DNA of 21,282 bases from Actinomycetota bacterium (GTDB lineage: Bacteria; Actinomycetota; Thermoleophilia; Gaiellales; Gaiellaceae). Of this stretch, positions 1 to 6,392 are shown piece after piece (the first letter of the stretch is position 1; every line of letters starts with the position of its first letter). A model generated the notes under the pieces. It was not told where the DNA came from. It did no database searches and worked only from the letters and a program-made list of their open reading frames with translations. A program made the position numbers and the translations under genes. The DNA lies in assembly GCA_013698195.1 (NCBI GenBank), contig JACCVK010000327.1, positions 1 through 21,282 of the forward strand, given 5' to 3'.

Positions 1-421
1 TCTGGTACGTCAGCGACTGGCGGCCCGGGGCGTCGAACGCGAGAGCGATTCCACCGAGGGCGGCGAGCACGTAGACGATCGGCAGCGTCGCCGTGCCCGT
101 GAGCGTCACCACGGCCAGGGCGATCGAGACCAGCATCGCCGCTGCTTGCGTCGCCATCACGAGACGCCGCGAGTCGAACCGATCCGTGAGCACGCCGGCG
201 ACGAGGCCGAAGACGGTGAACGGCACGAACCGCCAGAAGGCCAGAGCGCCGACAGCTAGAGCCGAGCTCGAGAGCTCCAGCACGAGCCACGCCAAAGCGA
301 TGTTCTGCATCCACGTGCCCGCCAGCGAAACCACTTGGCCGACGAAGAAGATCCGGTAGTTCCGGTGGCGTCTGAGGCTTCTGAAGGTTCGCGTCCGGAG
401 GGCGACGACGAGCGCGGTCAC
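1..421 (-). CDS. MFS transporter, N-terminal part (truncated by window edge)
   Basis: This is the first 140 codons of a major facilitator membrane transporter that runs off the left edge. I translated it by hand from a GTG start at 421. The start overlaps the MarR stop codon in a GTGA arrangement, so the two genes are translationally coupled. After a basic N-terminus come FFVGQVVSLAGTWMQNIAL and LAWLVLELSSSALAVGALAF, typical of the first helices of the MFS_3/EntS-type exporter branch. The loop VAGVLTDRFDSRRLVM is the MFS motif A after TM2, and FDAPGRQSL is the usual motif after TM4. About four membrane segments are visible. The MarR neighbour suggests a drug or metabolite exporter under local repression. 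The substrate is unknown and the C-terminal part is not seen. Confidence 0.85.
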   Translation of the reverse strand, partial: MTALVVALRTRTFRSLRRHRNYRIFFVGQVVSLAGTWMQNIALAWLVLELSSSALAVGALAFWRFVPFTVFGLVAGVLTDRFDSRRLVMATQAAAMLVSIALAVVTLTGTATLPIVYVLAALGGIALAFDAPGRQSLTYQ

Positions 422-861
422 GACTCGTCACCCACCAGCCGCATAAGTGCAGGCAGGGCGGCGTCGATCGCCGTCAGCTCTTCGGGCTCGAGGACGCGCA
501 TGCGCTCGGTGAGCCAGGTTGTCCGGCGAGCGCGGATGTTTCGCATCACGCGGGCGCCCTCGTCGGTGAGCCGAAGGCCGACCCGACGCCGATCCTGGCT
601 CGAGCGGATGCGCTCGATGAGTCCGGCCCGCTCGAGTCGGTCGATGTGTCCGGAAAGGGCGGGCGGAGAGATGCCTTCCTCGGCAGCGAGCTCCGCAAGC
701 GAGAGACCGGGACTGCGCTTGACGAGCCAGAGCAGCGTCGCCTGCCGCGCGGTCACTCCGAGCTGCTCGGTTTCCCTGCGTAGCTCGCGCGCAAGCCGTA
801 AGAGCACCGGCCGTAGCTCGGAGGCAACCTGTTCGTGCGTAAGCGAAACCTCGCTAATCAT
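418..861 (-). CDS. MarR-family transcriptional regulator
   Basis: 147-residue winged-helix regulator of normal MarR length. Residues about 30-105 hold the DNA-binding domain: LSLAELAAEEGISPPALSGHIDRLE is the helix-turn-helix and the segment from IRSSQDRRRVGL to TDEG is the wing with its usual Asp-Arg-Arg signature. The flanking helices would form the dimer interface. It is the first gene of a two-gene unit with the MFS transporter, the common arrangement for a repressor and its exporter. There is no Shine-Dalgarno sequence before the ATG; a TATTCT hexamer 11 nt upstream suggests a very short leader or a leaderless mRNA. A near-perfect palindrome covers the start codon, so autorepression is likely. 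The ligand cannot be predicted. Confidence 0.9.
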   Translation of the reverse strand: MISEVSLTHEQVASELRPVLLRLARELRRETEQLGVTARQATLLWLVKRSPGLSLAELAAEEGISPPALSGHIDRLERAGLIERIRSSQDRRRVGLRLTDEGARVMRNIRARRTTWLTERMRVLEPEELTAIDAALPALMRLVGDES

Positions 862-867
862 TAACGA
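851..867. promoter_or_regulatory. Probable MarR operator over its own start codon
   Basis: A 17-bp imperfect palindrome, left arm TCGCTAAT, central C, right arm ATTAACGA, with 7 of 8 positions symmetrical. It covers the MarR start codon (859-861) and lies just downstream of the likely -10 box (873-878), where a bound dimer would block initiation. It is AT-rich in otherwise GC-rich DNA, as is usual for MarR sites. The assignment rests on position and symmetry only. Confidence 0.55.
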
Positions 868-872
868 GGCTA

Positions 873-878
873 AGAATA
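873..878 (-). promoter_or_regulatory. Probable -10 box for the marR-MFS unit
   Basis: Reads TATTCT on the minus strand, 11 nt before the MarR ATG. Transcription would begin almost at the start codon, which fits the missing ribosome-binding site. No convincing -35 hexamer was found. The same TATTCT hexamer lies 8 nt before the peptidase start at 19057. Confidence 0.4.
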
Positions 879-900
879 CACAAGAGAGCTCGCGGTTCGT

Positions 901-1008
901 GGCCGGGCATGCTCGGCCTATGGGTACGCGTCCAAGGGGTGAAGGCCGGGCATGCCCGGCCCCTACGGTGACTGGGTACAGGTAGGGCGAGGCATGCCTC
1001 GCCCCTAC
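901..1008. repeat. Three tandem GCATGC-centred palindromes (REP-like)
   Basis: Three hairpin-forming palindromes follow one another. The first, 901-918, has arms GGCCGGGCA and TGCTCGGCC with one G-T mismatch. The second, 944-961, is perfect, with arms GGCCGGGCA and TGCCCGGCC. The third, 985-1004, is perfect, with arms GGGCGAGGCA and TGCCTCGCCC, and is extended by GTA/TAC on the outside. All share a central GCATGC or CATGC core, and GGGTAC recurs in both spacers. They fill most of the gap between the response regulator stop and the marR promoter. The outer arm of the third supplies the regulator's TAG stop codon (1005-1007). This looks like a family of short dispersed intergenic repeats. A role as transcript 3' end is possible, though there is no T tract. 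Confidence 0.75.
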
Positions 1009-1700
1009 TTCTGCTGCGCCTCGACCTTGTAGCCGACGCCGTAGCGCGTGTGAATGAAGGTGTGCGCCGGCGCTCGGCGGTCGATCTTCTCGCGAAGCTT
1101 GCGCACAAAAACGTCCACCGTACGGTCGCGATGCGTAGCGCGGCGACCCCAGACGCGCTGCAACAGCTCGTCGCGCGTGAGAACCCGGCCCTGCTCGCGC
1201 GCGAGCGTGTACATGAGCCTGAACTCCGTCGGTGTCAGCTCTGCGCTCTCTCCGTCCACGTACGCCTGCACGTTGTCCGGATCGAGGCGCAGCTCCTCGA
1301 TGACGATCTCGTCGCCGCGGCGTGGCTCTGCTTGACTCACGCCTCGGCGGGCAGCTACCTGCACGCGTGCCGCGAGCTCCTTGAGCGAGAACGGCTTGAC
1401 GAGGTAGTCGTCCGCCCCGATCTCGAGCGCGTGCACGCGGTCGTGCTCGGTTCCCCGAGCGGAGACGACGACGATCGGCGTGCCGATTCCCTCCGCTCGC
1501 GCCTGCTCGATGACGCGCCAGCCGTCGATGCCCGGCAGCATGAGGTCGAGCACGCAGACGTCCGGTCGTTCGTAGCGAAGCCTTGCGAGACCGGTCTCGC
1601 CGTTCGCCACTGCGACCGCGTCGAAACCCGCCGCCTCGAGGTGTCGCGCCATACCGCGCGCGATGACGTCGTCATCCTCGATTATCAGGATCTTCGCCAT
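1005..1700 (-). CDS. OmpR/PhoB-type response regulator (PhoP/RegX3-like)
   Basis: 231-residue two-component response regulator. The receiver domain (about 1-118) has the acidic pocket ED at 8-9, the phosphoacceptor Asp52 in VLDLMLPGIDG, Ser80 in VVVSARG and Lys102 in YLVKPF. The C-terminal winged helix (about 130-228) has LTPTEFRLMYTLA, VLTRDELLQRVWG, RTVDVFVRKLREKI and the wing RYGVGYKVE, as in PhoB/OmpR proteins. I chose ATG 1700 because the domain begins at MAKILIIEDD; the upstream extension is low-complexity and overlaps a hairpin. The start has no clear ribosome-binding site. Given the divergent kinase and the pst operon beyond it, this is most likely the regulator that binds the two PHO boxes. 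That role is inferred from context. Confidence 0.9.
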   Translation of the reverse strand: MAKILIIEDDDVIARGMARHLEAAGFDAVAVANGETGLARLRYERPDVCVLDLMLPGIDGWRVIEQARAEGIGTPIVVVSARGTEHDRVHALEIGADDYLVKPFSLKELAARVQVAARRGVSQAEPRRGDEIVIEELRLDPDNVQAYVDGESAELTPTEFRLMYTLAREQGRVLTRDELLQRVWGRRATHRDRTVDVFVRKLREKIDRRAPAHTFIHTRYGVGYKVEAQQK

Positions 1701-1713
1701 CCGGCGAAATGAT

Positions 1714-1742
1714 GGCGGCCCCCGGGGACGCCAGGGGCCGCC
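1714..1742 (-). terminator. GC-rich hairpin between the RTX gene and the response regulator
   Basis: Perfect 9-bp stem (GGCGGCCCC / GGGGCCGCC) with an 11-nt loop, about 50 nt past the stop of the RTX gene and 13 nt before the response-regulator ATG. On the minus strand it is followed by ATCATTT, a weak T-rich tail. It may end the RTX transcript or attenuate read-through into the regulator gene. Confidence 0.5.
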
Positions 1743-1789
1743 TGGTGGTAACTGTCTGGTGTACGGCCGGTAAACCCGAACGAGCGCGT

Positions 1790-2440
1790 CTAGCCCTCTG
1801 CCTCCGCGTCCGCGTCCGCGTTTTCGGCTTCGGCCTGCTCCGGGGAGAGGTCGACGACGAGGTAGAGCCTCTCGCATCCGTTCAGGCGGGTGAGTGGGCG
1901 CTCGCTGCGGAGCACGAACGCCTCGTCCATGCCGTCGCCGCAGTTGAGCACGTCCACGTCGCCGTCGGCTGCCAGCGCGTGGAGCTTGTCGTCGCCGTTT
2001 CCGCCGGAAACGCGATCCGCTCCCGAGCCGCCGAAGAGCGAGTCGCTGCCATCCCCACCCGAGACATCGTCGCTGCCTTGGTTCCCGGAGACTCGGTCGT
2101 CTCCGTTGCCTCCGGCTGCGTTGTCGGCGTCGGATCCGCCGTAGATGCGGTCGCCACCGTCACCGCCGGAGAGGGAGTCAGCACCCTTGCCGCCGTACGC
2201 GACGTCGGCGCCGTCTCCCGCGCGCACGCCGTCGTTGCCAGAGCCGGCGCGAATGAGATCGGCGCCCCCTCGTGCATAGACGGTGTCGTTCCCTCCGAAT
2301 GCGCGGATCTCGTCCGCCTGCTCGGTGCCTCGCAGGACATCGTCACCCGGCGTACCGTTGACCATCGCTGCGATACCCGCCGATGCGAGCGCAAGCGTGA
2401 TGGCGCCACATCCTGCTACCGCCAACGCCTTGAGTCTCAT
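1790..2440 (-). CDS. Secreted RTX-type (hemolysin-type) calcium-binding repeat protein
   Basis: 216 residues. Residues 1-25 form a Sec signal peptide (basic MRLK, then a hydrophobic stretch ending ASAGIAA). Then come about ten glycine/aspartate nonapeptide repeats of the GGxGxDxUx type, for example GGNDTVYA, GGKGADSLS, GGSGADRVS and GGNGDDKLH, which fold into a calcium-filled parallel beta-roll. After them are two cysteines (LNCGDG and NGCERLY) and an acidic Ala/Asp/Glu tail. The ATG has a strong AAGGAG site. There is no catalytic domain, so it is likely a structural or calcium-binding exported protein. Its position between the response regulator and the divergent kinase is unusual and suggests, without proving, a link to this signalling pair. 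A leader hairpin abuts its ribosome-binding site. Confidence 0.85.
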   Translation of the reverse strand: MRLKALAVAGCGAITLALASAGIAAMVNGTPGDDVLRGTEQADEIRAFGGNDTVYARGGADLIRAGSGNDGVRAGDGADVAYGGKGADSLSGGDGGDRIYGGSDADNAAGGNGDDRVSGNQGSDDVSGGDGSDSLFGGSGADRVSGGNGDDKLHALAADGDVDVLNCGDGMDEAFVLRSERPLTRLNGCERLYLVVDLSPEQAEAENADADAEAEG

Positions 2441-2451
2441 GATTCTCCTTC

Positions 2452-2487
2452 CATCCGTCGTTGCCTGGCGTGGTTGCCCGACGGATG
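2452..2487 (-). promoter_or_regulatory. Leader hairpin abutting the RTX gene ribosome-binding site
   Basis: Perfect 9-bp inverted repeat (CATCCGTCG / CGACGGATG) with an 18-nt loop, which itself contains TTGCC twice. In the RTX gene's mRNA the stem ends directly before the GGAAGGAG ribosome-binding site. It could be a translational control hairpin, an operator for the divergent promoters, or an mRNA stabiliser. I do not recognise a known riboswitch class. Confidence 0.45.
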
Positions 2488-2560
2488 CATTCACCGACAT
2501 GTGAGTTTGGGTGCGGTGTGGCAGAAGCAAGCGTTGCGCAAACCTTCTGTTAGAACCGCG

Positions 2561-3493
2561 GTGGTGGACGCCGATTCGATCAGGGGAAGAACGCTCGTCG
2601 ACGAGAGTCGCGAGGCAGTCGTCGTGCTCGACGACGACGACCGGGTGGTGCTTGCGAGCCGGCGCGCTCGACAGGCGATGGACGGCATCCGTGAAGGCGA
2701 GCTGCTGCCGCCGGGGATCCTCACGGGCGAGCGCGGCCTGATTCCTCTCGTCGTCCCGTACGAGGTCGACGGTCGGCGGGAGCGCCTCGTCTACCTGTCT
2801 CGGGAGGGCGACCTGGCGGCATACGAGGAGCTGCGCTCCGGATTCACGGCGGCCGTGTCGCACGAGCTCCGCACTCCTCTGGCCAGGTTGCTCACCCTGA
2901 TCGAGACGGCTTCGCTCCCCGGAGAGGACGTCGTGGAGGTGCTCGAACAGGCGGCGGGCGAGGTGCACCAGATCACAGAGCTGATCGACGAGGTGCTCTT
3001 CCTGAGCGAGCTCGAGTCCGGCGCTCGCGTGGTCGCGCTCGGTGCCGAGCTGGTGTGCCCGGTTCTCGGCGAGGCGCTGGATGCTCTCCAGGAACGCGCG
3101 AACCGCGCGGGTGTCGGGCTCCGGCTCGAGTGCGATGCGGGGCTCGAGCTGTCCATCCGGCCGCGCATGTTGCTGGTGGTCGCGCGGAACCTCGCCGAGA
3201 ATGCGATCCGCTACGCGGGCCCGGGCGCGACATTCATACTTTCGGCGGAGCAGACCGACGACGGGTCCATCGAGCTCGTAGCTCGCGACGACGGCGTCGG
3301 TGTCGACGAGGCGGAGCTCACCCGCCTGTTCGAGCGCTTCTACCGCGCCGATCGGGCTCGCGCATCGCGCGGGACCGGACTTGGGCTCGCGATCGTGAAG
3401 CACGTCGTCACGCAAGCGGGAGGTACGGTCGAGGCCGCCGGCGGACGAGGCAGGGGGCTCGAGGTCCGCCTCCTCTTTCCGGCTTCTGCCTGA
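2561..3493 (+). CDS. Sensor histidine kinase without membrane segments (PhoR/SenX3-like)
   Basis: 310 residues from GTG 2561 (2564 or 2501 are alternatives). A short PAS-like region lies at about 15-45 (EAVVVLDDDDRVVLASRRARQAM). The HisKA domain has the phosphoacceptor His101 in SHELRTPLARLL. The ATPase domain has the N box NLAENAIRY (210-218), the G1 box DDGVGVDE (243-250), the F box RLFERFYRADRA and the G2 box GTGLGLAIVKHV (271-282). No transmembrane helix is visible, even from the earlier start, whereas SenX3 and most PhoR proteins are membrane-anchored. The kinase would therefore be cytoplasmic and may read Pst status through PhoU. It is transcribed away from the response regulator and is followed 119 bp later by pstS. 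The partnership is inferred from position. Confidence 0.88.
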   Translation: MVDADSIRGRTLVDESREAVVVLDDDDRVVLASRRARQAMDGIREGELLPPGILTGERGLIPLVVPYEVDGRRERLVYLSREGDLAAYEELRSGFTAAVSHELRTPLARLLTLIETASLPGEDVVEVLEQAAGEVHQITELIDEVLFLSELESGARVVALGAELVCPVLGEALDALQERANRAGVGLRLECDAGLELSIRPRMLLVVARNLAENAIRYAGPGATFILSAEQTDDGSIELVARDDGVGVDEAELTRLFERFYRADRARASRGTGLGLAIVKHVVTQAGGTVEAAGGRGRGLEVRLLFPASA

Positions 3494-3540
3494 GACCGGC
3501 GCGCTTTATCGCGTGGTGCCTGGCCTCATCGGTGCACGCA

Positions 3541-3573
3541 TTCACCGAATTGTCACCGCATCTTCACCATTAG
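3541..3573 (+). promoter_or_regulatory. PHO box upstream of pstS (three 11-bp repeats)
   Basis: Three direct repeats begin at exactly 11-bp steps: TTCACC at 3541, GTCACC at 3552 and TTCACC at 3563, each followed by a 5-bp AT-richer spacer. This matches the actinobacterial PHO box, (G)TTCACC repeats on the coding strand bound head-to-tail by PhoP-type regulators. It lies 40-72 bp before the pstS ATG, so the Pst operon should be induced on phosphate limitation. Confidence 0.85.
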
Positions 3574-3575
3574 GG

Positions 3576-3603
3576 CTCCCGAGCACGGCGGTCCGCTCGG
3601 GAG
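3576..3603 (+). promoter_or_regulatory. Hairpin that pairs the pstS ribosome-binding site
   Basis: Perfect 9-bp stem (CTCCCGAGC / GCTCGGGAG) with a 10-nt loop between the PHO box and pstS. The right arm contains GGGAG (3599-3603), the only Shine-Dalgarno-like sequence before the ATG at 3613. If the leader is transcribed, the hairpin would hide the ribosome-binding site. Confidence 0.5.
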
Positions 3604-3612
3604 ACTGACGGC

Positions 3613-4542
3613 ATGTCGACGCGTCGGACGCTCGCGCTGCTCGTCTCGGCCCTCGTCGTGCTGCCGGTGGCAGCAGGCTGCGGCGGCGACGACGGAGGCG
3701 GCGGAGCTGTGATTACTGCGGATGGCTCGAGCACAGTGGGGCCGTTCGTCACGAAGGCTGCCGAGGACTTCAAGGCTGCGGACGGCGTCGACGTCACGGT
3801 CGGCATCTCAGGCACCGGCGGCGGCTTCGAGCGATTCTGCGCAGGCGAGACCGATCTCTCCAATGCCTCGCGCGAGATCGACCAAGAGGAGATCGCGCTG
3901 TGCGAAGAGAGCGGAGTCGAATACATCGAGTTCCGCGTTGCCACGGACGCGCTGACGAACGTCGTCAACACACAGAACGACTGGGCCACGTGTCTGACCG
4001 TGGAGCAGCTCAAATCGATCTGGGAGCCGAACGCGAAGGTCTCGAGCTGGAATAAGGTCGATCCGTCGTTCCCGGACGTCCCGCTGCGTCTCTTCGGACC
4101 GGGCACCGACTCCGGCACGTTCGACTACTTCACCGACGCGATCGTCGGCGAGGAGGGCGCGAGCCGGACGGACTACTCACCGAGCGAGGACGACAACGTC
4201 ATCGTCCAGGGAGTAGGCGGCGAGGAAGGCGGTCTCGGCTATTTCGGCTTCTCCTATTTCGAGCAGAACCGGGAGACACTCAAAGCGCTCGAGGTCGACG
4301 GTGGCTCCGGGTGCGTGGCGCCGAGTGCGGCGACCGCGCAGGACGGGTCCTACGAGCCGCTCTCACGCCCGCTCTACGTCTACGTGAAACGGAGCTCGTT
4401 CGACGGGAACGAGCAGGTCAGGAACTTCGTCAAGTTCATGTTCGACAACAATGACTCGATCGCCGAGGCGGCGCAGTTCGTTCCCTTGAGCACGGAGCAG
4501 ATCTCCGAGGAGCAGGCGAAGCTCGAGGACGCAGCCGGGTAG
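3613..4542 (+). CDS. pstS: Phosphate-binding lipoprotein PstS (first copy)
   Basis: 309 residues. A lipoprotein signal peptide (LALLVSALVVLPVAAGC) puts the lipidated Cys at 23, followed by a Gly/Asp linker. The mature part has the phosphate-binding loops of the PstS family: DGSSTVGPF near the N-terminus, GISGTGGGFERFC, DLSNASR and GPGTDSGTFDYF. Four cysteines in the mature part (RFC, ALCEE, TCLT, GCVAP) recur in the second PstS, suggesting conserved disulfides outside the cell. It delivers phosphate to PstC-PstA. It is the first gene of pstS-pstC-pstA-pstB-phoU; pstC starts 3 nt after its stop. A PHO box and a hairpin holding its ribosome-binding site lie just upstream. Confidence 0.95.
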   Translation: MSTRRTLALLVSALVVLPVAAGCGGDDGGGGAVITADGSSTVGPFVTKAAEDFKAADGVDVTVGISGTGGGFERFCAGETDLSNASREIDQEEIALCEESGVEYIEFRVATDALTNVVNTQNDWATCLTVEQLKSIWEPNAKVSSWNKVDPSFPDVPLRLFGPGTDSGTFDYFTDAIVGEEGASRTDYSPSEDDNVIVQGVGGEEGGLGYFGFSYFEQNRETLKALEVDGGSGCVAPSAATAQDGSYEPLSRPLYVYVKRSSFDGNEQVRNFVKFMFDNNDSIAEAAQFVPLSTEQISEEQAKLEDAAG

Positions 4543-4545
4543 CGC

Positions 4546-5475
4546 TTGTCGACGTCGGCTGCTCCCCTAGAGCGCGTCCTTGCGCTCCCGAAGAAACGGA
4601 TCCGCTGGGGAGAGGTACTCGTCCAGGCGATCCTCTTCCTGGCCGCGGCGATCTCGGTCCTGACGACGCTCGGGATCGTCATCTCGCTCCTCATTCCGGC
4701 CGGTGAGTTCTTCGGCGAAGTGAGCCCGTGGGAGTTCCTCACCGGAACGACCTGGACCCCGCTGTTCCTCGACGGACAGTTCGGCGTGGTCCCGCTCATC
4801 GTCGGCACGTTCCTGATCTCGTTCCTCTCGGCGATCATTGCGTTCCCTCTGGGTGTCGGCGTGGCCATCTACCTGAGCGAGTACGCGAACCAGCGCGTCA
4901 CCGGGTTCCTCAAGCCCGTTCTCGAGATTCTCGCCGCGATCCCGACCGTGGTCCTCGGGTACTTCGCCCTCACGTTCGTCACCCCGGTGCTCAGGGACAT
5001 CGGGCTGCAAGTCGAGATTTTCAATGCGCTCGCTGCGAGCCTCGTCCTGGGGGTCATGCTCATCCCCACCATCGCGTCTCTCTCAGAGGACGCGATGGGT
5101 GCGGTCCCGCGCGATCTCCGCGACGGCGGCTATGCGCTCGGCGCGGACAAGCTTCAGGTGTCTACGCGGATCGTCGTGCCGGCGGCGATCTCCGGGATCA
5201 TCGCCGCGTTCGTTCTCGGCTTCTCGCGGGCGGTCGGTGAGACGATGATCGTGCTCATCGCTGCCGGGCAGCTCGCGCAGATCACGTTCAATCCTCTCTC
5301 GTCGATCGAGACGATGACCGCGTTCATCGGCGCGACCGGCAACGGCGACGTGCCGACAGGATCCACCGAGTACAAGACGATCTTCGCGGTCGGACTGACG
5401 CTGTTCGTGATCACGCTCGTCATGAACCTTGTCTCGATACGGCTCGTGCGGAAGTACCGGGAGATCTACGAATGA
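4546..5475 (+). CDS. pstC: Phosphate ABC transporter permease PstC
   Basis: 309-residue inner-membrane permease. About six membrane helices are visible: AILFLAAAISVLTTLGIVIS near the N-terminus, LIVGTFLISFLSAIIAF, then helices around EILAAIPTVVLGYFAL, AASLVLGVMLIPTIA, SGIIAAFVLGFSRAVG and a final TIFAVGLTLFVITLVMNLV. The cytoplasmic coupling loop for PstB is AVPRDLRDGGYALGADKLQV, with the conserved Gly after Ala-Leu. The ORF opens with TTG at 4546, 3 nt after pstS; there is no better ATG or GTG before the first helix, so I accept TTG. The pstA start follows 10 nt after the stop. Regulation should follow the upstream PHO box. Confidence 0.94.
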   Translation: MSTSAAPLERVLALPKKRIRWGEVLVQAILFLAAAISVLTTLGIVISLLIPAGEFFGEVSPWEFLTGTTWTPLFLDGQFGVVPLIVGTFLISFLSAIIAFPLGVGVAIYLSEYANQRVTGFLKPVLEILAAIPTVVLGYFALTFVTPVLRDIGLQVEIFNALAASLVLGVMLIPTIASLSEDAMGAVPRDLRDGGYALGADKLQVSTRIVVPAAISGIIAAFVLGFSRAVGETMIVLIAAGQLAQITFNPLSSIETMTAFIGATGNGDVPTGSTEYKTIFAVGLTLFVITLVMNLVSIRLVRKYREIYE

Positions 5476-5485
5476 GCGCAGTCCG

Positions 5486-6388
5486 ATGACGACCTTCGAG
5501 CCCGCCGTCGAGCGCGACTACGAGCCTGCTCCCGAGGAGCACACGCGCTCGAGTCGCGCCTGGAAGAACCGCCTGTTCAAGGGGGCGATGCTCCTCTCGA
5601 TGTTAGTGGCCTTCGGAACGCTCGCGGTGCTGCTCGTGGACATCGTCAGCACGGGCTGGTCTGCGCTCGACTGGAAGCTCCTGAGCAACGCGCCCTCGAC
5701 GCAGCCGAGTGAAGCGGGAGCGAAGCCCGCGATCCTCGCGACGTTGTATCTCGGCGCTTTGGTGCTCCTGCTGGCGGTGCCCATCGGCATCCTCACGGCG
5801 ATCTACCTCGAAGAGTACGCCGACCGCAGGCGCTGGTGGAACCGGCTCATCGAGGTGAATATCCAGAATCTCGCGGCCGTGCCGTCGATCGTCTACGGCA
5901 TCCTCGGGCTCGCGTTCATCGTCCGCGGGATCGGCATCGGTCGCGTGGTGTTCGCCGGCGCGCTCATCCTCACGCTCGTTGTCCTGCCGACGGTCGTCGT
6001 CGCCTCGAGAGAGGCGATCCGCGCGGTGCCGGACTCGATCCGCCAGGGCGCGTTCGCTCTCGGTGCGACGAAGTGGCAGGTCGTGTGGCGCCAGGTGCTC
6101 CCAGCCGCGATCCCGGGAATGGCCACGGGGTCCATCCTCGCGCTGTCGCGAGCGGTCGGGGAGACCGCCCCGCTGATCATGGTCGGGGCGGTCGTGTATG
6201 TCGCTTTCAACCCCACACTGCTCGGCGAGTACACGGCTTTGCCGGTGCAGATCTACAACTGGACGAAGCAGCCGGACACCGAGTTCCAAACGCTCGCGGC
6301 CGCGGGCGCGATCGTCTTGCTCGTGATCGTGCTATCCATGAATGCGGTTGCGATCGTCGTTCGCAATCGTTATCGACGCAAGTGGTGA
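5486..6388 (+). CDS. pstA: Phosphate ABC transporter permease PstA
   Basis: 300 residues from ATG 5486, which leaves 10 nt after pstC; the frame is open further upstream, but that part overlaps pstC. The acidic N-terminal tail (residues 1-30) is cytoplasmic. Helices follow at MLLSMLVAFGTLAVLLVDIV, ATLYLGALVLLLAVPIGIL, AVPSIVYGILGLAFIV, VFAGALILTLVVLPTVVV, the segment through GSILALSRAVGETAPLIMVG, and LAAAGAIVLLVIVLSMNAVA. The coupling loop facing PstB is AVPDSIRQGAFALGATKWQV, the PstA counterpart of the loop in PstC. Together they form the phosphate channel. pstB begins 4 nt after the stop. Confidence 0.95.
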   Translation: MTTFEPAVERDYEPAPEEHTRSSRAWKNRLFKGAMLLSMLVAFGTLAVLLVDIVSTGWSALDWKLLSNAPSTQPSEAGAKPAILATLYLGALVLLLAVPIGILTAIYLEEYADRRRWWNRLIEVNIQNLAAVPSIVYGILGLAFIVRGIGIGRVVFAGALILTLVVLPTVVVASREAIRAVPDSIRQGAFALGATKWQVVWRQVLPAAIPGMATGSILALSRAVGETAPLIMVGAVVYVAFNPTLLGEYTALPVQIYNWTKQPDTEFQTLAAAGAIVLLVIVLSMNAVAIVVRNRYRRKW

Positions 6389-6392
6389 GGCA

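Noticed and set aside
93..359. Plus-strand 88-residue frame at the left edge
   Set aside because: Antisense to the clearly recognisable MFS transporter.
2490..2495. TTCACC hexamer between the RTX and kinase genes as a possible PHO box
   Set aside because: A single half-site; no matching hexamer 11 bp to either side.
1709..2560. Long plus-strand open frame upstream of the kinase, giving a 594-residue protein
   Set aside because: It runs antisense through the RTX gene; the sequence is low-complexity Val/Ala/Arg with no domain. The kinase domains begin only after 2561.
2441..3415. Minus-strand N-terminal extension of the RTX gene (541-residue frame)
   Set aside because: It is antisense to the kinase and lacks any domain. 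The signal peptide and AAGGAG site fix the start at 2440.
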